A DNA stretch of 52,035 nucleotides from Xenorhabdus griffiniae (GTDB lineage Bacteria > Pseudomonadota > Gammaproteobacteria > Enterobacterales > Enterobacteriaceae), in the NCBI RefSeq assembly GCF_015163655.1, contig NZ_JADEUF010000012.1:1-52035 (forward strand). The letters are read 5' to 3'. Positions 33,335 through 43,513 of the stretch are shown here, one piece after another. Each line of letters starts with the position of its first letter. Position 1 is the stretch's first letter. The position numbers and the translations under genes are program-made. The notes beneath the pieces were generated by a model. That model was given only the letters and a program-made list of their open reading frames with translations. It was not told the DNA's origin and did not search any database.

Positions 33335-33910
33335 TTAACGACGTGCACTTTTCGGCCTGAACGCGGCAACAACGTTTTCATCCGTTTCCACATAGGGACC
33401 ATCCAGCAATTGGATGCAATAGGGAACACTGGCAAAAATTCCCGCTACCAACACCTTGCCATTTTCGTCTTTTAATCCTTCCAGTGTTTCTGCGATGGCT
33501 TTCGGTTGTCCGGGAAGGTTGAGAATCAGCGCTTGATTGCGGATCACGCCGACTTGTCGGGACAGGATGGCGGTTGGCACAAATTGAAGGCTGATTTGAC
33601 GCATCTGTTCCCCAAATCCTGGCATTTCACGATCCGCAATTGCCAACGTTGCATCTGGCGTGACATCACGACGCGCAGGCCCTGTTCCTCCCGTGGTGAG
33701 CACCAAATGGCAGCCCAGTTCATCGACCAATTCACACAATGTTTGTTCAATCAGGATTTGCTCATCAGGAATAAGGCGGGTTTCTACGCTAAAAGGTGTG
33801 GTAATCGCTTTTTTCAGCCATGTTTCCAGTGCGGGCAGCCCTTTATCCTGATAAACGCCGTTTGAAGCACGATCGGAAACAGACACGAGGCCAATGCGCA
33901 ATACATTCAT
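33335..33910 (-). CDS. mog: Molybdopterin adenylyltransferase
   Basis: A 191-aa MogA-family enzyme that adenylylates molybdopterin before molybdate insertion. The MPT-binding motif TTGGTGPARRDVTPDAT (about residues 72-88) and the following MPGFGEQMRQISL are typical, as is the start RIGLVSVSDRAS. It lies next to talB as in E. coli; 123 bp containing the talB terminator separate the two genes. Confidence 0.96.
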   Translation of the reverse strand: MNVLRIGLVSVSDRASNGVYQDKGLPALETWLKKAITTPFSVETRLIPDEQILIEQTLCELVDELGCHLVLTTGGTGPARRDVTPDATLAIADREMPGFGEQMRQISLQFVPTAILSRQVGVIRNQALILNLPGQPKAIAETLEGLKDENGKVLVAGIFASVPYCIQLLDGPYVETDENVVAAFRPKSARR

Positions 33911-33974
33911 ACAAACCTCAATTAATTATAATAATAGGAAAAATAATAAAATTTATTGGCGGTAACGTGAAATA

Positions 33975-34004
33975 AACAAAAGGCGACCTATTTTGTCGCC
34001 TTTG
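33975..34004 (-). terminator. Terminator of talB
   Basis: AAAGGCGAC (33979-33987) and GTCGCCTTT (33995-34003) form a 9-bp stem. On the minus strand it is followed by TGTTTATTT. Confidence 0.75.
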
Positions 34005-34033
34005 TGCAAGAAAAAATAGCGTATCGCTTGAAA

Positions 34034-34987
34034 TTACAGCAAGTCAGCGATCATGCTTTCAAGTTTGCCTTGGTCTACTGCAAACTTACGGATACCTTCT
34101 GCCAGTTTTTCCGTTGCCATTGCATCCTGGTGGTGGTTCCAGTAGAACTCAGCTTCAGTCATTGGTGCTGGGCGCTCTTTGATTTCGCCTTCATAACCCA
34201 ATTTACGTTCAACTTCACCCGCTGTTTCTGACAGCTCTTTCAGCAGTGCTGGAGAGATTGTCAGGCGATCACAGCCTGCCAGTTCCAGAATTTCACCCGC
34301 GTTACGGAAACTTGCACCCATAACAACTGTGTTGTAACCGTGTTCTTTGTAGTACTGATAAATTTCAGTAACGGAAATCACGCCTGGATCTTCATGCGGT
34401 GCGAATTCTTTCTGACCACTATTTGCTTTATACCAGTCAAGGATACGGCCAACAAATGGAGAAATCAGGTAGACACCCGCTTCAGCACAAGCACGTGCCT
34501 GGGCAAAGGAGAACAACAGCGTCAGGTTACAGTTGATGCCTTCTTTTTCCAGTTGTTCCGCAGCACGGATACCTTGCCAGGTGGAAGCCAGTTTGATCAG
34601 AATGCGATCGTTGCTGATACCTGCTTCGTTGTACAGCTTGATCAAACGTTTTGCTTTCGCTACGCTTGCTTCGGTGTCATAAGACAGGCGTGCATCAACT
34701 TCAGTGGAGATACGGCCAGGGATCAGTTTCAGAATTTCCAGGCCAATGTTGATAGCCAATTTATCGCTGGCATCAATAAGTTGTTGTTCACGGGAATCGC
34801 TTTGACCACGCGCCCATTCAACAGCTTCATCGATCAGTTGGCGATATTCTGGAATTTGTGCTGCATTCAAAATCAGGGAAGGGTTGGTGGTCGCATCTTG
34901 CGGCTGATACAGTTTCATCGCCGCGATATCCCCGGTATCTGCTACTACTGTTGTCAGTTTACGCAGGGAAGTCAGTTTATCGGTCAT
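34034..34987 (-). CDS. talB: Transaldolase B
   Basis: A 317-aa pentose-phosphate enzyme exchanging a dihydroxyacetone unit between sedoheptulose-7-P and glyceraldehyde-3-P; same length as E. coli TalB. The Schiff-base Lys132 is in [10 protein letters not shown], and DATTNPSL (residues 31-38) is the N-terminal family signature. Divergent from yaaA. Confidence 0.98.
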   Translation of the reverse strand: MTDKLTSLRKLTTVVADTGDIAAMKLYQPQDATTNPSLILNAAQIPEYRQLIDEAVEWARGQSDSREQQLIDASDKLAINIGLEILKLIPGRISTEVDARLSYDTEASVAKAKRLIKLYNEAGISNDRILIKLASTWQGIRAAEQLEKEGINCNLTLLFSFAQARACAEAGVYLISPFVGRILDWYKANSGQKEFAPHEDPGVISVTEIYQYYKEHGYNTVVMGASFRNAGEILELAGCDRLTISPALLKELSETAGEVERKLGYEGEIKERPAPMTEAEFYWNHHQDAMATEKLAEGIRKFAVDQGKLESMIADLL

Positions 34988-35157
34988 GTTTAATATCTCA
35001 TCGTTATACGTAAAATCTTTGGCAACATTGCCTCGCCATCTGGTGATAATAACATGGTCAGGCGCGGCTGTAAGGTAGGAAAATTCTATCGCTAAGATTC
35101 TCCTCTTTTTGTCTTTTTTGCTAAAGTGAGGGAAGTCTGGATTATTAGGAAAAAATA

Positions 35158-35934
35158 ATGCTTATTACCATTTCACCGGCAAAAACACTTGATTATGCAA
35201 GCCCACTCGCAACAGAAAAATATAGTCAACCACTGTTATTGGTGGAAGCCCAACAATTGATCGAGATTTGCCGGACTTTAACGCCTGCGCAAATCGGCAG
35301 TTTGATGAGGATTAGTGATAAGTTGGCAGGATTGAATGCTGCTCGTTTTGGTGAATGGCAGCCTCATTTCACGCCAGACAATGCTCGCCAGGCGATTTTG
35401 GCATTTAAAGGTGATGTTTATACCGGTATGCAGGCTGAAACTTTTTCTGCTGACGATTTTGATTTTGCTCAAACACATTTAAGAATTCTATCTGGTCTGT
35501 ATGGCGTTTTGCGTCCTCTCGATTTGATGCAGCCTTATCGTTTGGAAATGGGTATTAAGCTGGAAAATCCACGTGGTAAAGATCTGTATCAGTTTTGGGG
35601 CGACCGCATTACTGAAAATTTAAATGCGGCTCTGGAACAGCAAGGTGATGAGATTCTGGTCAATCTGGCATCAGATGAGTATTTTAAATCAGTAAATAGT
35701 AAAAAGCTGGCAGCCAGAGTTATCAAGCCTGTTTTTCTGGATGAAAAAAATGGCAAATACAAGGTCATTAGTTTCTATGCTAAAAAAGCCCGTGGCCTGA
35801 TGAGCCGTTTCATTATTCAGAACCAACTGACCAATCCAGCACAACTGGTGGCGTTCGATCTGGAAGGATACGCTTTTGATGAATCTCTCTCTAAAGGAGA
35901 TGAGTTGGTATTTAAGCGTTCTGAGCAGCATTAA
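35158..35934 (+). CDS. yaaA: Peroxide-stress protein YaaA (UPF0246)
   Basis: A 258-aa cytoplasmic DNA-binding protein that lowers intracellular iron and limits peroxide damage in E. coli (OxyR-induced there). Conserved blocks: ISPAKTLDY at the start, [21 protein letters not shown] around 120, and [17 protein letters not shown] near the end. In E. coli it sits between thrC and talB, as here. Confidence 0.96.
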   Translation: MLITISPAKTLDYASPLATEKYSQPLLLVEAQQLIEICRTLTPAQIGSLMRISDKLAGLNAARFGEWQPHFTPDNARQAILAFKGDVYTGMQAETFSADDFDFAQTHLRILSGLYGVLRPLDLMQPYRLEMGIKLENPRGKDLYQFWGDRITENLNAALEQQGDEILVNLASDEYFKSVNSKKLAARVIKPVFLDEKNGKYKVISFYAKKARGLMSRFIIQNQLTNPAQLVAFDLEGYAFDESLSKGDELVFKRSEQH

Positions 35935-35948
35935 TTTTCAATACCTGA

Positions 35949-35980
35949 TATCACTCCACCTATAAATAGGCGGAGTGATA
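35949..35980. terminator. Hairpin between converging yaaA and thrC
   Basis: TATCACTCCACC (35949-35960) pairs with GGCGGAGTGATA (35969-35980) with one mismatch and an 8-nt loop; it serves converging genes. No long T-run. Confidence 0.6.
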
Positions 35981-35989
35981 ACTGCCATG

Positions 35990-37282
35990 TTATTTCGATG
36001 TTTTTTCCATCAAAAATTCACGCAATGTTGAGAAGTCAGCGGGCATAAAGTGGGATAACAAGTCCAGATCTGCGCGCTCAGATAACGCTTGTGGCAAGGA
36101 CAATGGTTGGCCGAGAGTGGCTTCGACGCTTTCCTTAAATTTGGCTGGATGAGCAGTGCCCAGGAACAAGCCATATTCCCCGTCTTGTAATTGATCCCGC
36201 AAAACACGATAAGCGATGGCAGCATGTGGTTCGGAAATATAGCCTTTTGCCGCCAGTTCGCGCATGGTGCTTTGAGTGGTTGAGTCATCTACAACCCCGT
36301 TTGCCAGTTCACTCAGTGCCCAGCCTTTGCGTTTGAACAATTCTTCAATACGTGGCCAGTTATTGGGCTGGCTGACATCCATAGCATTGGATAGCGTCGG
36401 AATGGTTTGATGTGGCTGCCACTTACCTGCTGCTAAATAACGAGGAACGGTATCATTGACGTTGGTTGCCGCGATAAAACGTTTTACCGGTAGTCCTAAT
36501 GATTTTGCCAGCAACCCGGCGGTTAAATTACCAAAATTACCACTTGGGACGGAAATGACCAATTGCTCACGTTTTTCTGCGGGGATCTGCGCAACGGCTT
36601 CAAAGTAATAACAGATTTGTGCCAGTAGGCGGCTGATATTAATTGAATTAGCTGAGTTGAGATGTAAAGCCTGTTTCAGTTCTTCGTCATCAAAAGCCTG
36701 TTTGACCAATGCCTGGCAAGCATCGAAATCCCCCTTGATAGCAACTGTATGAATATTGCCACCCAGAGTACAAAAGAGTTTTTCCTGCAATGGGCTGATC
36801 TTGCCTTCGGGATAAAGGATCACCACCTGTACGTTATGCAAGCCATAGAAAGCATGGGCCACTGCGGCGCCGGTATCACCGGATGTTGCAGTTAAAATCG
36901 TGACGGGCTGCTCTCCTGCAATTTGGGCAAGAATTTGTGCCATAAAACGGCCACCAAAGTCTTTGAACGCCAGTGTCGGGCCGTGATAAAGCTCCAGTGA
37001 AGCGATGTCATCTTCGACAGTTGCTACAGGGGCAGGGAAGGCAAATGCGTTTTTTACGCGGCCTGCCAATTGTTCTGTGGGAATTTCATCGCCAATAAAA
37101 GCAGAGAGAATGCGTTGGCTGCGGCTGACAAAATCCAATTTCAATAAATCGTCAATTTCATTACGGCTGAATTCTGGCAAATCCTGCGGAAAAAAGAGGC
37201 CCTGCTGTTTACCTAACCCTTGTTTTACCGCCTGTGAAAAACTGACCTGCTCACTGTTATCTTTTAAGTTATATAATTTCAT
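35990..37282 (-). CDS. thrC: Threonine synthase
   Basis: A 430-aa PLP enzyme converting O-phosphohomoserine to threonine. The PLP lysine lies in LAFKDFGGRFM (about residue 107) and the Ser/Thr-rich phosphate-binding loop TATSGDTGAAVAH follows. The start at 37282 (MKLYNLKD) matches E. coli; the frame's earlier ATG lies in thrB. Only 2 bp separate it from thrB. Confidence 0.98.
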   Translation of the reverse strand: MKLYNLKDNSEQVSFSQAVKQGLGKQQGLFFPQDLPEFSRNEIDDLLKLDFVSRSQRILSAFIGDEIPTEQLAGRVKNAFAFPAPVATVEDDIASLELYHGPTLAFKDFGGRFMAQILAQIAGEQPVTILTATSGDTGAAVAHAFYGLHNVQVVILYPEGKISPLQEKLFCTLGGNIHTVAIKGDFDACQALVKQAFDDEELKQALHLNSANSINISRLLAQICYYFEAVAQIPAEKREQLVISVPSGNFGNLTAGLLAKSLGLPVKRFIAATNVNDTVPRYLAAGKWQPHQTIPTLSNAMDVSQPNNWPRIEELFKRKGWALSELANGVVDDSTTQSTMRELAAKGYISEPHAAIAYRVLRDQLQDGEYGLFLGTAHPAKFKESVEATLGQPLSLPQALSERADLDLLSHFMPADFSTLREFLMEKTSK

Positions 37283-37284
37283 GG

Positions 37285-38217
37285 TTACTTTACCTGTCGT
37301 GCGCCTGCGAGATCCAGACGGCAAATATGTACAAAGCCTTCATCATTCTGTACGTAATGTTGTTGCAGCCACTGTGCAACTTCTTCTGCTACAGCCATTT
37401 CATGGCAAATTGCAAACAGTGTCGGGCCGGAGCCGGAAATGCCGCACGCCAGCGCCCCTAATGTTTTGACTGCATCACGTGCATGAGCAAAGCCGGGTAA
37501 CAGTTGTGTGCGATAAGGTTCTGCCACAACGTCTTGCATTAATTTGGCAGCTAACCCTGATTGCTGGGTATGGCAGGCATGGATAAAGCCAGCAAAGTGA
37601 CGTCCGTGCTCAATGATGTCCTCACGGGGATAGTGATTGGGCAGGATTGCACGGGCTTCTGCTGTTGATACTTTGATGCCGGGATAAGCCATTACCCATA
37701 GCCAATCCGCAAATGTGGGAACAGGCAGGCAGGTGGTATCTTCCTGAGATAATATCAATTGCAATCCGCCTAAATAGCAGGGAGCGACATTATCATAATG
37801 AACACCACCGGAAATACGTCCTTCTAATTCTCCCATCATCTCCAGCAACTGGTGTTGGTTAAATGGGCGGCCAGCATATTCATTCAATGCGACTAAACCA
37901 GCGACGACAGAGCAGGCACTGGAGCCTAATCCCGAACCGATCGGCATATTTTTCTCTAATGTCATGGTAACGGGCAGGTCTTTTCCCAGTCGTTGACAAA
38001 AAAGCTGCCAGCATTGATAGACGATATTCTGTTTGGGATTGGCAGGTAATTTGCCAACAAATCGTCCTTTATTATTCAAACTGAAACTATCAGCTTCACT
38101 TACAGAGACACAATCTCCAAGTAATGAGCCATCAATGGGAGAAACTGCTGCGCCAAGCACATCAAATCCGACGCCAACGTTCCCGATAGAGGCAGGCGCA
38201 TAAACCCTGATAACCAT
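37285..38217 (-). CDS. thrB: Homoserine kinase
   Basis: A 310-aa GHMP-family kinase phosphorylating homoserine. The ATP loop is [17 protein letters not shown] (about residues 90-106), and the N-terminus [18 protein letters not shown] is typical. Its ATG shares one base with the thrA stop (TAATG), so translation is coupled. The upstream ATG at 38235 is rejected because it lies in thrA and the family start is at 38217. Confidence 0.98.
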   Translation of the reverse strand: MVIRVYAPASIGNVGVGFDVLGAAVSPIDGSLLGDCVSVSEADSFSLNNKGRFVGKLPANPKQNIVYQCWQLFCQRLGKDLPVTMTLEKNMPIGSGLGSSACSVVAGLVALNEYAGRPFNQHQLLEMMGELEGRISGGVHYDNVAPCYLGGLQLILSQEDTTCLPVPTFADWLWVMAYPGIKVSTAEARAILPNHYPREDIIEHGRHFAGFIHACHTQQSGLAAKLMQDVVAEPYRTQLLPGFAHARDAVKTLGALACGISGSGPTLFAICHEMAVAEEVAQWLQQHYVQNDEGFVHICRLDLAGARQVK

Positions 38218-40691
38218 TAAACCCCCAATTTCCATGACAGAGTGCGTAATATATCAGCAAAAACGCCGGCTGCCGTTACATCATTTCCTGCACCATAACC
38301 ACGTAATACCAGCGGAATGGGTTGATAATAACGGGTGTAGAAAGCCAAAGCGTTTTCGCCATTTTTGACTTTATAAAGCGGATCGTTGCCATCAACAGAG
38401 ACAATTTTCACTGTACAACGGCCTTGCTCAATTAAGCCAACATAACGTAATACTTTTCCTTGTTCTGCGGCTTGTTTTGCACGTTGGCTAAATTCCTGAT
38501 CCAGTTGTGGTAAACGTTGCAGGAAACTGTCAACATCGCCACTGGCGTCGAACGATATAGGCAAAACGGGGTCGACATGAATATCGTCCAGTTCCAGTTC
38601 ATAACCTGCCTCACGTGCCAGAATCAGCAGCTTCCGAGCAACATCCATGCCGGAGAGATCATCGCGTGGATCGGGTTCAGTAAAGCCTTTTTCTTTGGCC
38701 AGCATGGTCGCTTGTGATAGTGTCATACCTTCATCCAGCATACCGAAAATATAGGACAAAGAACCCGACAGGATGCCACTGAATTGCACTAATTCATCAC
38801 CGGCATTAAGCAGATTTTGTAAGTTTTCGATAACCGGTAATCCAGCCCCTACGTTAGTGTCATACAAGAACTTACGTTTCGATTTCTCGGCGGCCTGACG
38901 GATTTGGCGATAATAAGCCATTGATAAGGTATTGGCTTTTTTATTGGGTGTGACAACGTTAAAGCCATCGCTGAGGAAACTTGCATACTGTTCCGCAATC
39001 GACTGATTGGAAGTGCAGTCGACAATGACAGGATTCAGGAGATGGTACTCTTTTTCGAGGCGGATCAGACGACTCAAGCTAAAAGGTTCGGTTGCTTCTG
39101 AGAGTGCCTGCTGCCAGTTATCCAGACAGATGCCTTGCACATCAGTCAATAAAGCGCGGGAATTGGCAATACCACAGACGCGCAGATCGATGTGTTTCTG
39201 TTTGAGCCAGGTTTGCTGACGACGTATTTGCTCGATCAATGCACTGCCTACCCCCCCCACACCGACAACGAAAACCTCGACGACCTGAGCGGTGTTAAAC
39301 AGCATTTGGTGGCAAAGACGAACAGCCGTGGTCGCGGCATCGTTTTCAATAACGGCAGAAATGGAACGTTCAGAAGAGCCTTGCGCGATGGCAATGATGT
39401 TGATATTGGCGCGTGTCAATGCGGAGAAAAAGCGGGCAGACGTTCCTGGCTGAGTGCGCATACCATCGCCAACGACAGAAATAATGGCAAGATTGTCGAT
39501 CACGTCGATGGGATCAAGCACACCATCTTTCAGCTCCAGATAAAATTCTTCTGTCAGAGCCTTTTGTGCTTTTGCCAATTCTTTTTGTGGCACACAGAAG
39601 CTGATGCTGTACTCTGACGAAGATTGCGTGATTAATACAACGGAAATACCCTTGCGTGACATGACGGAAAAGATCCGTGCCGCCATCCCGACCATACCTT
39701 TCATGCCCGGGCCGGAAACGTTGAACATCGCCATGTGATCCAGATTGGTAATGCCTTTAATCGGCATATTCTGCTCTTTTTGCCCATCATTAATGTGTGC
39801 ATCGCCAATAAAAGTACCTGGCGCATCGGGATTGGCAGTATTTTTTATCAGGCAAGGAATTTGAAACTGAGCAATCGGGGCGATGGTGCGAGGATGAAGG
39901 ACTTTCGCACCGAAATAAGACAATTCCATCGCTTCCTGATATGACAAGCTTTTCAGCAAGCGTGCATCTTTCACCGCCCTTGGATCACAAGTATAAACAC
40001 CGTCTACATCCGTCCAGATTTCACAACAATCCGCACGCAGACATGCCGCCAATACTGCGGCTGAATAGTCAGAACCGTTGCGTCCCAACACGACCAATTC
40101 GCCATTTTCATTGCCCGCAGTGAAACCCGCCATCAGGATAATGTGGTCAGCAGGAATGTTGAGTGCTGCAATGCGTTTGGTAGATTCATGGATATCGACG
40201 GTGGATTCGAGACAATGCCCATGTGCCACAAGGTTTTTGACCGGATCAATGACAGTCACTTTATGACCACGAGCCTGTAGTACGGATTCCATGATGGCAA
40301 TCGACAATTTTTCGCCACGACAGATCAGGGAGGCATTAATGCTATCTGGGCATTGTTTTAACAAGGAAATGCCGTGCAGAGTCTGTTTAAGGCTGGCTAA
40401 CTCACGTTCTACTAGTCCTTTCAGACGTTCATAATCAAACCCGGGTTGTTGTTCTTTCAATCCTGACAGCAAATCAGTAAAGATTTGGCTGGCATCACTC
40501 ATATTGGAAACAATATCTTGCCCGGCAACCGTTTTTTCGATCATCGCCACCAGATGGTTTGTGATTTTTGCTGGTGCAGAAAGCACTAAGGCAACTTGCC
40601 CTAGGGATAACTCATTTTCGGCGATATCTGCAACACTCAGTACCCGCTGGTGATTCGCAACTGAGGTTCCGCCAAATTTCAATACTCGCAT
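38217..40691 (-). CDS. thrA: Aspartokinase I / homoserine dehydrogenase I
   Basis: An 824-aa bifunctional enzyme for the first and third steps of threonine synthesis, close to the 820 aa of E. coli ThrA. The kinase domain starts [12 protein letters not shown]; the ACT regulatory region (about 320-460) mediates threonine inhibition; the dehydrogenase part starts at the Rossmann motif [15 protein letters not shown] near residue 468 and keeps the catalytic-region [16 protein letters not shown]. First structural gene of thrLABC. Confidence 0.98.
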   Translation of the reverse strand: MRVLKFGGTSVANHQRVLSVADIAENELSLGQVALVLSAPAKITNHLVAMIEKTVAGQDIVSNMSDASQIFTDLLSGLKEQQPGFDYERLKGLVERELASLKQTLHGISLLKQCPDSINASLICRGEKLSIAIMESVLQARGHKVTVIDPVKNLVAHGHCLESTVDIHESTKRIAALNIPADHIILMAGFTAGNENGELVVLGRNGSDYSAAVLAACLRADCCEIWTDVDGVYTCDPRAVKDARLLKSLSYQEAMELSYFGAKVLHPRTIAPIAQFQIPCLIKNTANPDAPGTFIGDAHINDGQKEQNMPIKGITNLDHMAMFNVSGPGMKGMVGMAARIFSVMSRKGISVVLITQSSSEYSISFCVPQKELAKAQKALTEEFYLELKDGVLDPIDVIDNLAIISVVGDGMRTQPGTSARFFSALTRANINIIAIAQGSSERSISAVIENDAATTAVRLCHQMLFNTAQVVEVFVVGVGGVGSALIEQIRRQQTWLKQKHIDLRVCGIANSRALLTDVQGICLDNWQQALSEATEPFSLSRLIRLEKEYHLLNPVIVDCTSNQSIAEQYASFLSDGFNVVTPNKKANTLSMAYYRQIRQAAEKSKRKFLYDTNVGAGLPVIENLQNLLNAGDELVQFSGILSGSLSYIFGMLDEGMTLSQATMLAKEKGFTEPDPRDDLSGMDVARKLLILAREAGYELELDDIHVDPVLPISFDASGDVDSFLQRLPQLDQEFSQRAKQAAEQGKVLRYVGLIEQGRCTVKIVSVDGNDPLYKVKNGENALAFYTRYYQPIPLVLRGYGAGNDVTAAGVFADILRTLSWKLGV

Positions 40692-40716
40692 TAACGTTTT
40701 TCTCCTGATTTCTGTC

Positions 40717-40750
40717 CAAAAAAAAGCCCGTATCTTGTAGGATACGGGCT
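40717..40750 (-). terminator. thr operon attenuator terminator
   Basis: On the minus strand AGCCCGTATC and GATACGGGCT form a perfect 10-bp stem with a 6-nt loop followed by eight T residues (40717-40724). The upstream segment GCGGGCT (40776-40782), at the end of the leader peptide gene, can pair with AGCCCGT of the stem, giving the antiterminator expected when ribosomes stall at Thr codons. Confidence 0.9.
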
Positions 40751-40773
40751 TATTGTTGTTTTATGTGTATGCG

Positions 40774-40839
40774 TCAGCCCGCACCGCAACTCATGGTTCC
40801 GGTGGTAATCGTGGTTGTAGTGGTGTTTGCAAGAACCAT
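40774..40839 (-). CDS. thrL: thr operon leader peptide
   Basis: A 21-codon ORF on the minus strand just upstream of the attenuator. After MVLAN it reads five Thr, one Ile, two Thr, Gly, Thr, then ends MSCGAG. Eight threonine codons among 21 make the attenuation role clear. E. coli ThrL has the same length and a similar end (GAG), but carries four isoleucine codons while this one has a single Ile. No strong Shine-Dalgarno is seen before the ATG, as in E. coli. Too short for ordinary gene finders. Confidence 0.92.
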   Translation of the reverse strand: MVLANTTTTTITTGTMSCGAG

Positions 40840-40889
40840 TTTTTTTGAGCTGATGTGGAGCATAGTTTCCTGTCTGTCTTTTTAATTCG

Positions 40890-40945
40890 GTTGACCCCCT
40901 ATTGGTTAAATTAAATTGTGGTCAATGTCAAATATTTTTTATGGC
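40890..40945 (-). promoter_or_regulatory. Candidate thr operon promoter
   Basis: The minus strand has TTGACATTGACC and then TTTAACCAATA. The latter stretch is also present at the E. coli thr promoter. The exact -35/-10 pair is not certain: either TTGACA or TTGACC could serve as -35, and the -10 would lie in the AACCAATAGGG part. Confidence 0.5.
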
Positions 40946-41036
40946 GAAAGAAGAAAAAACCGTCATTTTCCGTATCGAAATTATTCAAAATATAGCCCAA
41001 ATGACAAATCATTATTTGGTTAGTCAGCTTATTTAA
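40941..41036 (+). CDS. Possible 31-aa small ORF in the thrL-arcA gap
   Basis: An ATG at 40941 opens a 31-codon frame (starts MAKEEKTVIFRIE, ends VSQLI) on the plus strand. It lies divergent from thrL and is followed 80 bp later by a terminator-like hairpin. No ribosome-binding site is seen. It may be chance; I do not recognise it. Confidence 0.2.
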   Translation: MAKEEKTVIFRIEIIQNIAQMTNHYLVSQLI

Positions 41037-41115
41037 TAGCATTTAATTTTACAAAAAACATATTTTGTAATTATTTTGTCTTTATGATAAAAACGTGTCA
41101 TCTGGATATTTCAGT

Positions 41116-41150
41116 GCCGAGTGAATCTCTTCAAGGATTCACGGCGTTTT
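41116..41150 (+). terminator. Terminator-like hairpin upstream of arcA
   Basis: GTGAATC (41121-41127) pairs with GATTCAC (41136-41142), extended by GCC/GGC with a two-base bulge, followed by GTTTT on the plus strand. No recognised gene reads into it, so it hints at a small + transcript from the thrL-arcA gap or is a relic of a lost gene (E. coli has yjjY/yjtD here). Confidence 0.4.
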
Positions 41151-41242
41151 AACATCCATTAACATAATTTATTCAAGTTAATAACAAATGACCCAAATTA
41201 AAATTAACAATTACAATTAATGTTAACGTGCTACAATTGATT

Positions 41243-41304
41243 TTGATATGTATCAACAAAAGTTAGTTTTTTTAGAAGGCAAATGCATTACTAGCTGTTA
41301 TATT
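41243..41304 (+). promoter_or_regulatory. FNR box and extended -10 promoter of arcA
   Basis: TTGATATGTATCAA at 41243-41256 is a perfect FNR palindrome (TTGAT-N4-ATCAA). An extended -10, TGTTATATT, follows with the hexamer at 41299-41304, putting the FNR box at about -61.5, a class I activating position. E. coli arcA is also FNR-activated under anaerobiosis. The mRNA leader would be about 200 nt. Confidence 0.75.
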
Positions 41305-41515
41305 GCTGTTAATAGACTAATATAGAAGCCTCGTTTAAATCGGGTATGTACCCTCTAGGAAAGCGACGCTAGCTTTTAGCGTAAAACATATCAAAACGTT
41401 TATTTCGGGCATAAGCTGGTTTTCTGGCATTCAGAACAAGATCAGTATATTTTCTTTTAATAATAACAGCTTGTGCCATACAGATTCTGTTTTTTAGCGA
41501 TTTTAGGTAGCAACC

Positions 41516-42232
41516 ATGCAAACCCCGCACATTTTGATTGTTGAAGACGAAATTGTCACACGCAATACCCTTAAGAGTATTTTTGAGGCTGAAGGGTATG
41601 TTGTTTATGAAGCCAATGATGGTTCAGAAATGCACAACATTCTGTCAGATAACGATATCAATTTAGTCATTATGGATATCAATCTGCCAGGTAAAAATGG
41701 CTTACTGCTTGCCCGTGAATTACGTGAGCAGGCAAATGTTGCATTGATGTTCCTAACCGGCCGTGATAATGAAGTGGACAAAATTCTTGGTCTCGAAATC
41801 GGTGCTGATGATTATATAACTAAGCCATTTAACCCACGCGAATTAACCATCCGTGCACGTAATTTGCTTTCGCGGACAATGAACCTGAGTCATCCAGGAG
41901 AAGAGCGTCGCCAAGTTGAAAGTTATAAGTTCAATGGATGGGAGCTGGATATTAATAGCCGCTCTTTGGTTAGTCCGATGGGCGATCATTACAAATTGCC
42001 GCGTAGCGAATTCCGTGCGATGCTTCATTTCTGTGAGAATCCAGGAAAAATCCAAACCCGTGCCGAATTGTTGAAAAAAATGACAGGCCGCGAACTGAAA
42101 CCGCACGATCGTACTGTTGATGTGACTATTCGCCGCATTCGTAAGCACTTCGAATCGACACCAGATACTCCAGAAATCATTGCTACCATCCACGGTGAAG
42201 GTTACCGTTTCTGTGGTGATTTAGAAGACTAA
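41516..42232 (+). CDS. arcA: Response regulator ArcA (aerobic respiration control)
   Basis: A 238-aa OmpR/PhoB-type regulator, same length as E. coli ArcA. The receiver domain has the acidic pair E10/D11, phosphoacceptor Asp54 (VIMDINLPG), Thr in MFLTGRD and Lys in YITKPF; the C-terminal winged helix ends [20 protein letters not shown]. It receives phosphate from ArcB, which is not in this window, and represses aerobic metabolism without oxygen. Confidence 0.98.
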   Translation: MQTPHILIVEDEIVTRNTLKSIFEAEGYVVYEANDGSEMHNILSDNDINLVIMDINLPGKNGLLLARELREQANVALMFLTGRDNEVDKILGLEIGADDYITKPFNPRELTIRARNLLSRTMNLSHPGEERRQVESYKFNGWELDINSRSLVSPMGDHYKLPRSEFRAMLHFCENPGKIQTRAELLKKMTGRELKPHDRTVDVTIRRIRKHFESTPDTPEIIATIHGEGYRFCGDLED

Positions 42233-42244
42233 TTGATACTTTTT

Positions 42245-42319
42245 TATACCAATCTAACTTCAAGATACGTGTGATTTCATAGCGTGTTGTAAATTGCAAT
42301 TTGAAGTCTAATGCGTATA
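42245..42319. repeat. Palindromic MITE-like element, copy C (hairpin deleted)
   Basis: A 75-bp copy between arcA and the arcA/creA terminator. The two ends are intact (TATACCAATCTAACTTCAAG and TTGAAGTCTAATGCGTATA) but the ~32-bp central GC-rich hairpin is missing: GTGATTTC joins directly to ATAGCGTG. Confidence 0.8.
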
Positions 42320-42350
42320 TAGGTATATCTTCTACATAGTGTATCTGTCA

Positions 42351-42385
42351 AAAAGCCCCGTATGTCCGATGGCATCAGGGCTTTT
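42351..42385. terminator. Bidirectional terminator between arcA and creA
   Basis: AAAAGCCC (42351-42358) and GGGCTTTT (42378-42385) form a stem with a 19-nt loop. A/T runs on both sides allow termination of arcA (+) and creA (-). Confidence 0.75.
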
Positions 42386-42406
42386 CTTGTCTCAGTGATG
42401 AGTTAT

Positions 42407-42883
42407 TCACTCTTTCCACGGCATAATCGGTACAGCACTGATTGCATTTTTAGGAGAACCATCGATCACTTTGTCAGAATAAGTTAAATAAATTAGCGAA
42501 TTACGCTTTGGATCATAGAAGCGTACAACCTGCAATTTTTTAAATACCAAAGAAGTGCGTTTTTGGAAGACGACTTGTCCTTTCTTAGGGGATTTTTTTA
42601 TCTTATCTGCCAATTCAATCGGGCCAACTTGCTGGCAGGATATGGCTGCATCAGAAGTATCTTCTGCCAATCCTAATCCTCCCTTGAGTCCGCCAGTTTT
42701 AGCTCTGCTCAGATAACAGGTGACATTTTTAACGTCAGGATCATCAAAAGCTTCTATCACTATCTTGTTATCAGGGCCAAAAAGTTTGAACACGGTGTCA
42801 ACAGAACCGATCTCTTCAGCATGTAAAGCCGCAGGAGAAAAGAGTAAGGTCGCCGCTATCACTATTTTCTTCATTGTTGCCAT
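42407..42883 (-). CDS. creA: Periplasmic protein CreA, function unknown
   Basis: A 158-aa secreted protein. A signal peptide ([12 protein letters not shown]... ALHA) ends near residue 22, and the mature part [15 protein letters not shown] through [15 protein letters not shown] is closely similar to E. coli CreA. Two start codons compete: ATG 42883 (TTGGA eight bases upstream) and ATG 42874. In E. coli creA precedes creBCD; those three genes are absent here, and arcA is directly adjacent. Confidence 0.95.
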   Translation of the reverse strand: MATMKKIVIAATLLFSPAALHAEEIGSVDTVFKLFGPDNKIVIEAFDDPDVKNVTCYLSRAKTGGLKGGLGLAEDTSDAAISCQQVGPIELADKIKKSPKKGQVVFQKRTSLVFKKLQVVRFYDPKRNSLIYLTYSDKVIDGSPKNAISAVPIMPWKE

Positions 42884-43513
42884 ATATAGTCCAATTGAAT
42901 TAAATAAATACAGTGAAAATATCTATCATTCACATATAATGTAACGCAATAAATTTAATTAAATCATTTCTAATGTGAATGTATCTGTGATGGAAAACTT
43001 GGGCATTATAGCTGAATATGCATCCAAGACGAGTAAGTCCTGATCTTTAAAAAGTTATGTCATTGGAGTTAGGTCAACATCCAGCACTTCGGTAGTAAAT
43101 AATTTTCTCTTACAATTCATAACACTGGCTTATTTATCAAGACAATGCTTGACATATTACCAATTCTGCTATTAATTTATTCCAAGCAAAAGCTTGTTTA
43201 ATTTATTGAGAGTGTGTTGGTAACATCAATGTAACAATCAATATGCCTAATGGAACCAGCTTGGCATATTGTACCTAAAGAATAACTAACCAATAGTTAT
43301 AATAAATATTAGTAACCAATTACTAGGATAGTGGATACTGCAACAACACTCAGGGAAATTGTAATCTAGGTTTATTTTGGGAAAAGTATAGGTGTTGATT
43401 ATTGATCAAACTACATAAGATCTGTTTTTAGGGAAAAACTTTTAGTTTTCAAACTGATAAGTTGTTTTACATTTATATGATTTTCTTTTTGTCTTAATGA
43501 CTGAGGGAGATGT
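42884..43513. other. 630-bp gene-free gap between creA and rob
   Basis: AT-rich non-coding DNA between divergent genes. Candidate plus-strand signals are TTGACA at about 43149 with ATTAAT 16 bp later, and TATAAT at 43298-43303; which serves rob is not clear. A GAGGGAG ribosome-binding site precedes rob. No coding sequence, repeat or RNA gene was recognised. The gap is unusually long for this compact region. Confidence 0.4.

Noticed and set aside
34340-34993. 217-codon frame on + opposite talB
   Set aside because: Shadow of talB; composition is typical of antisense frames.
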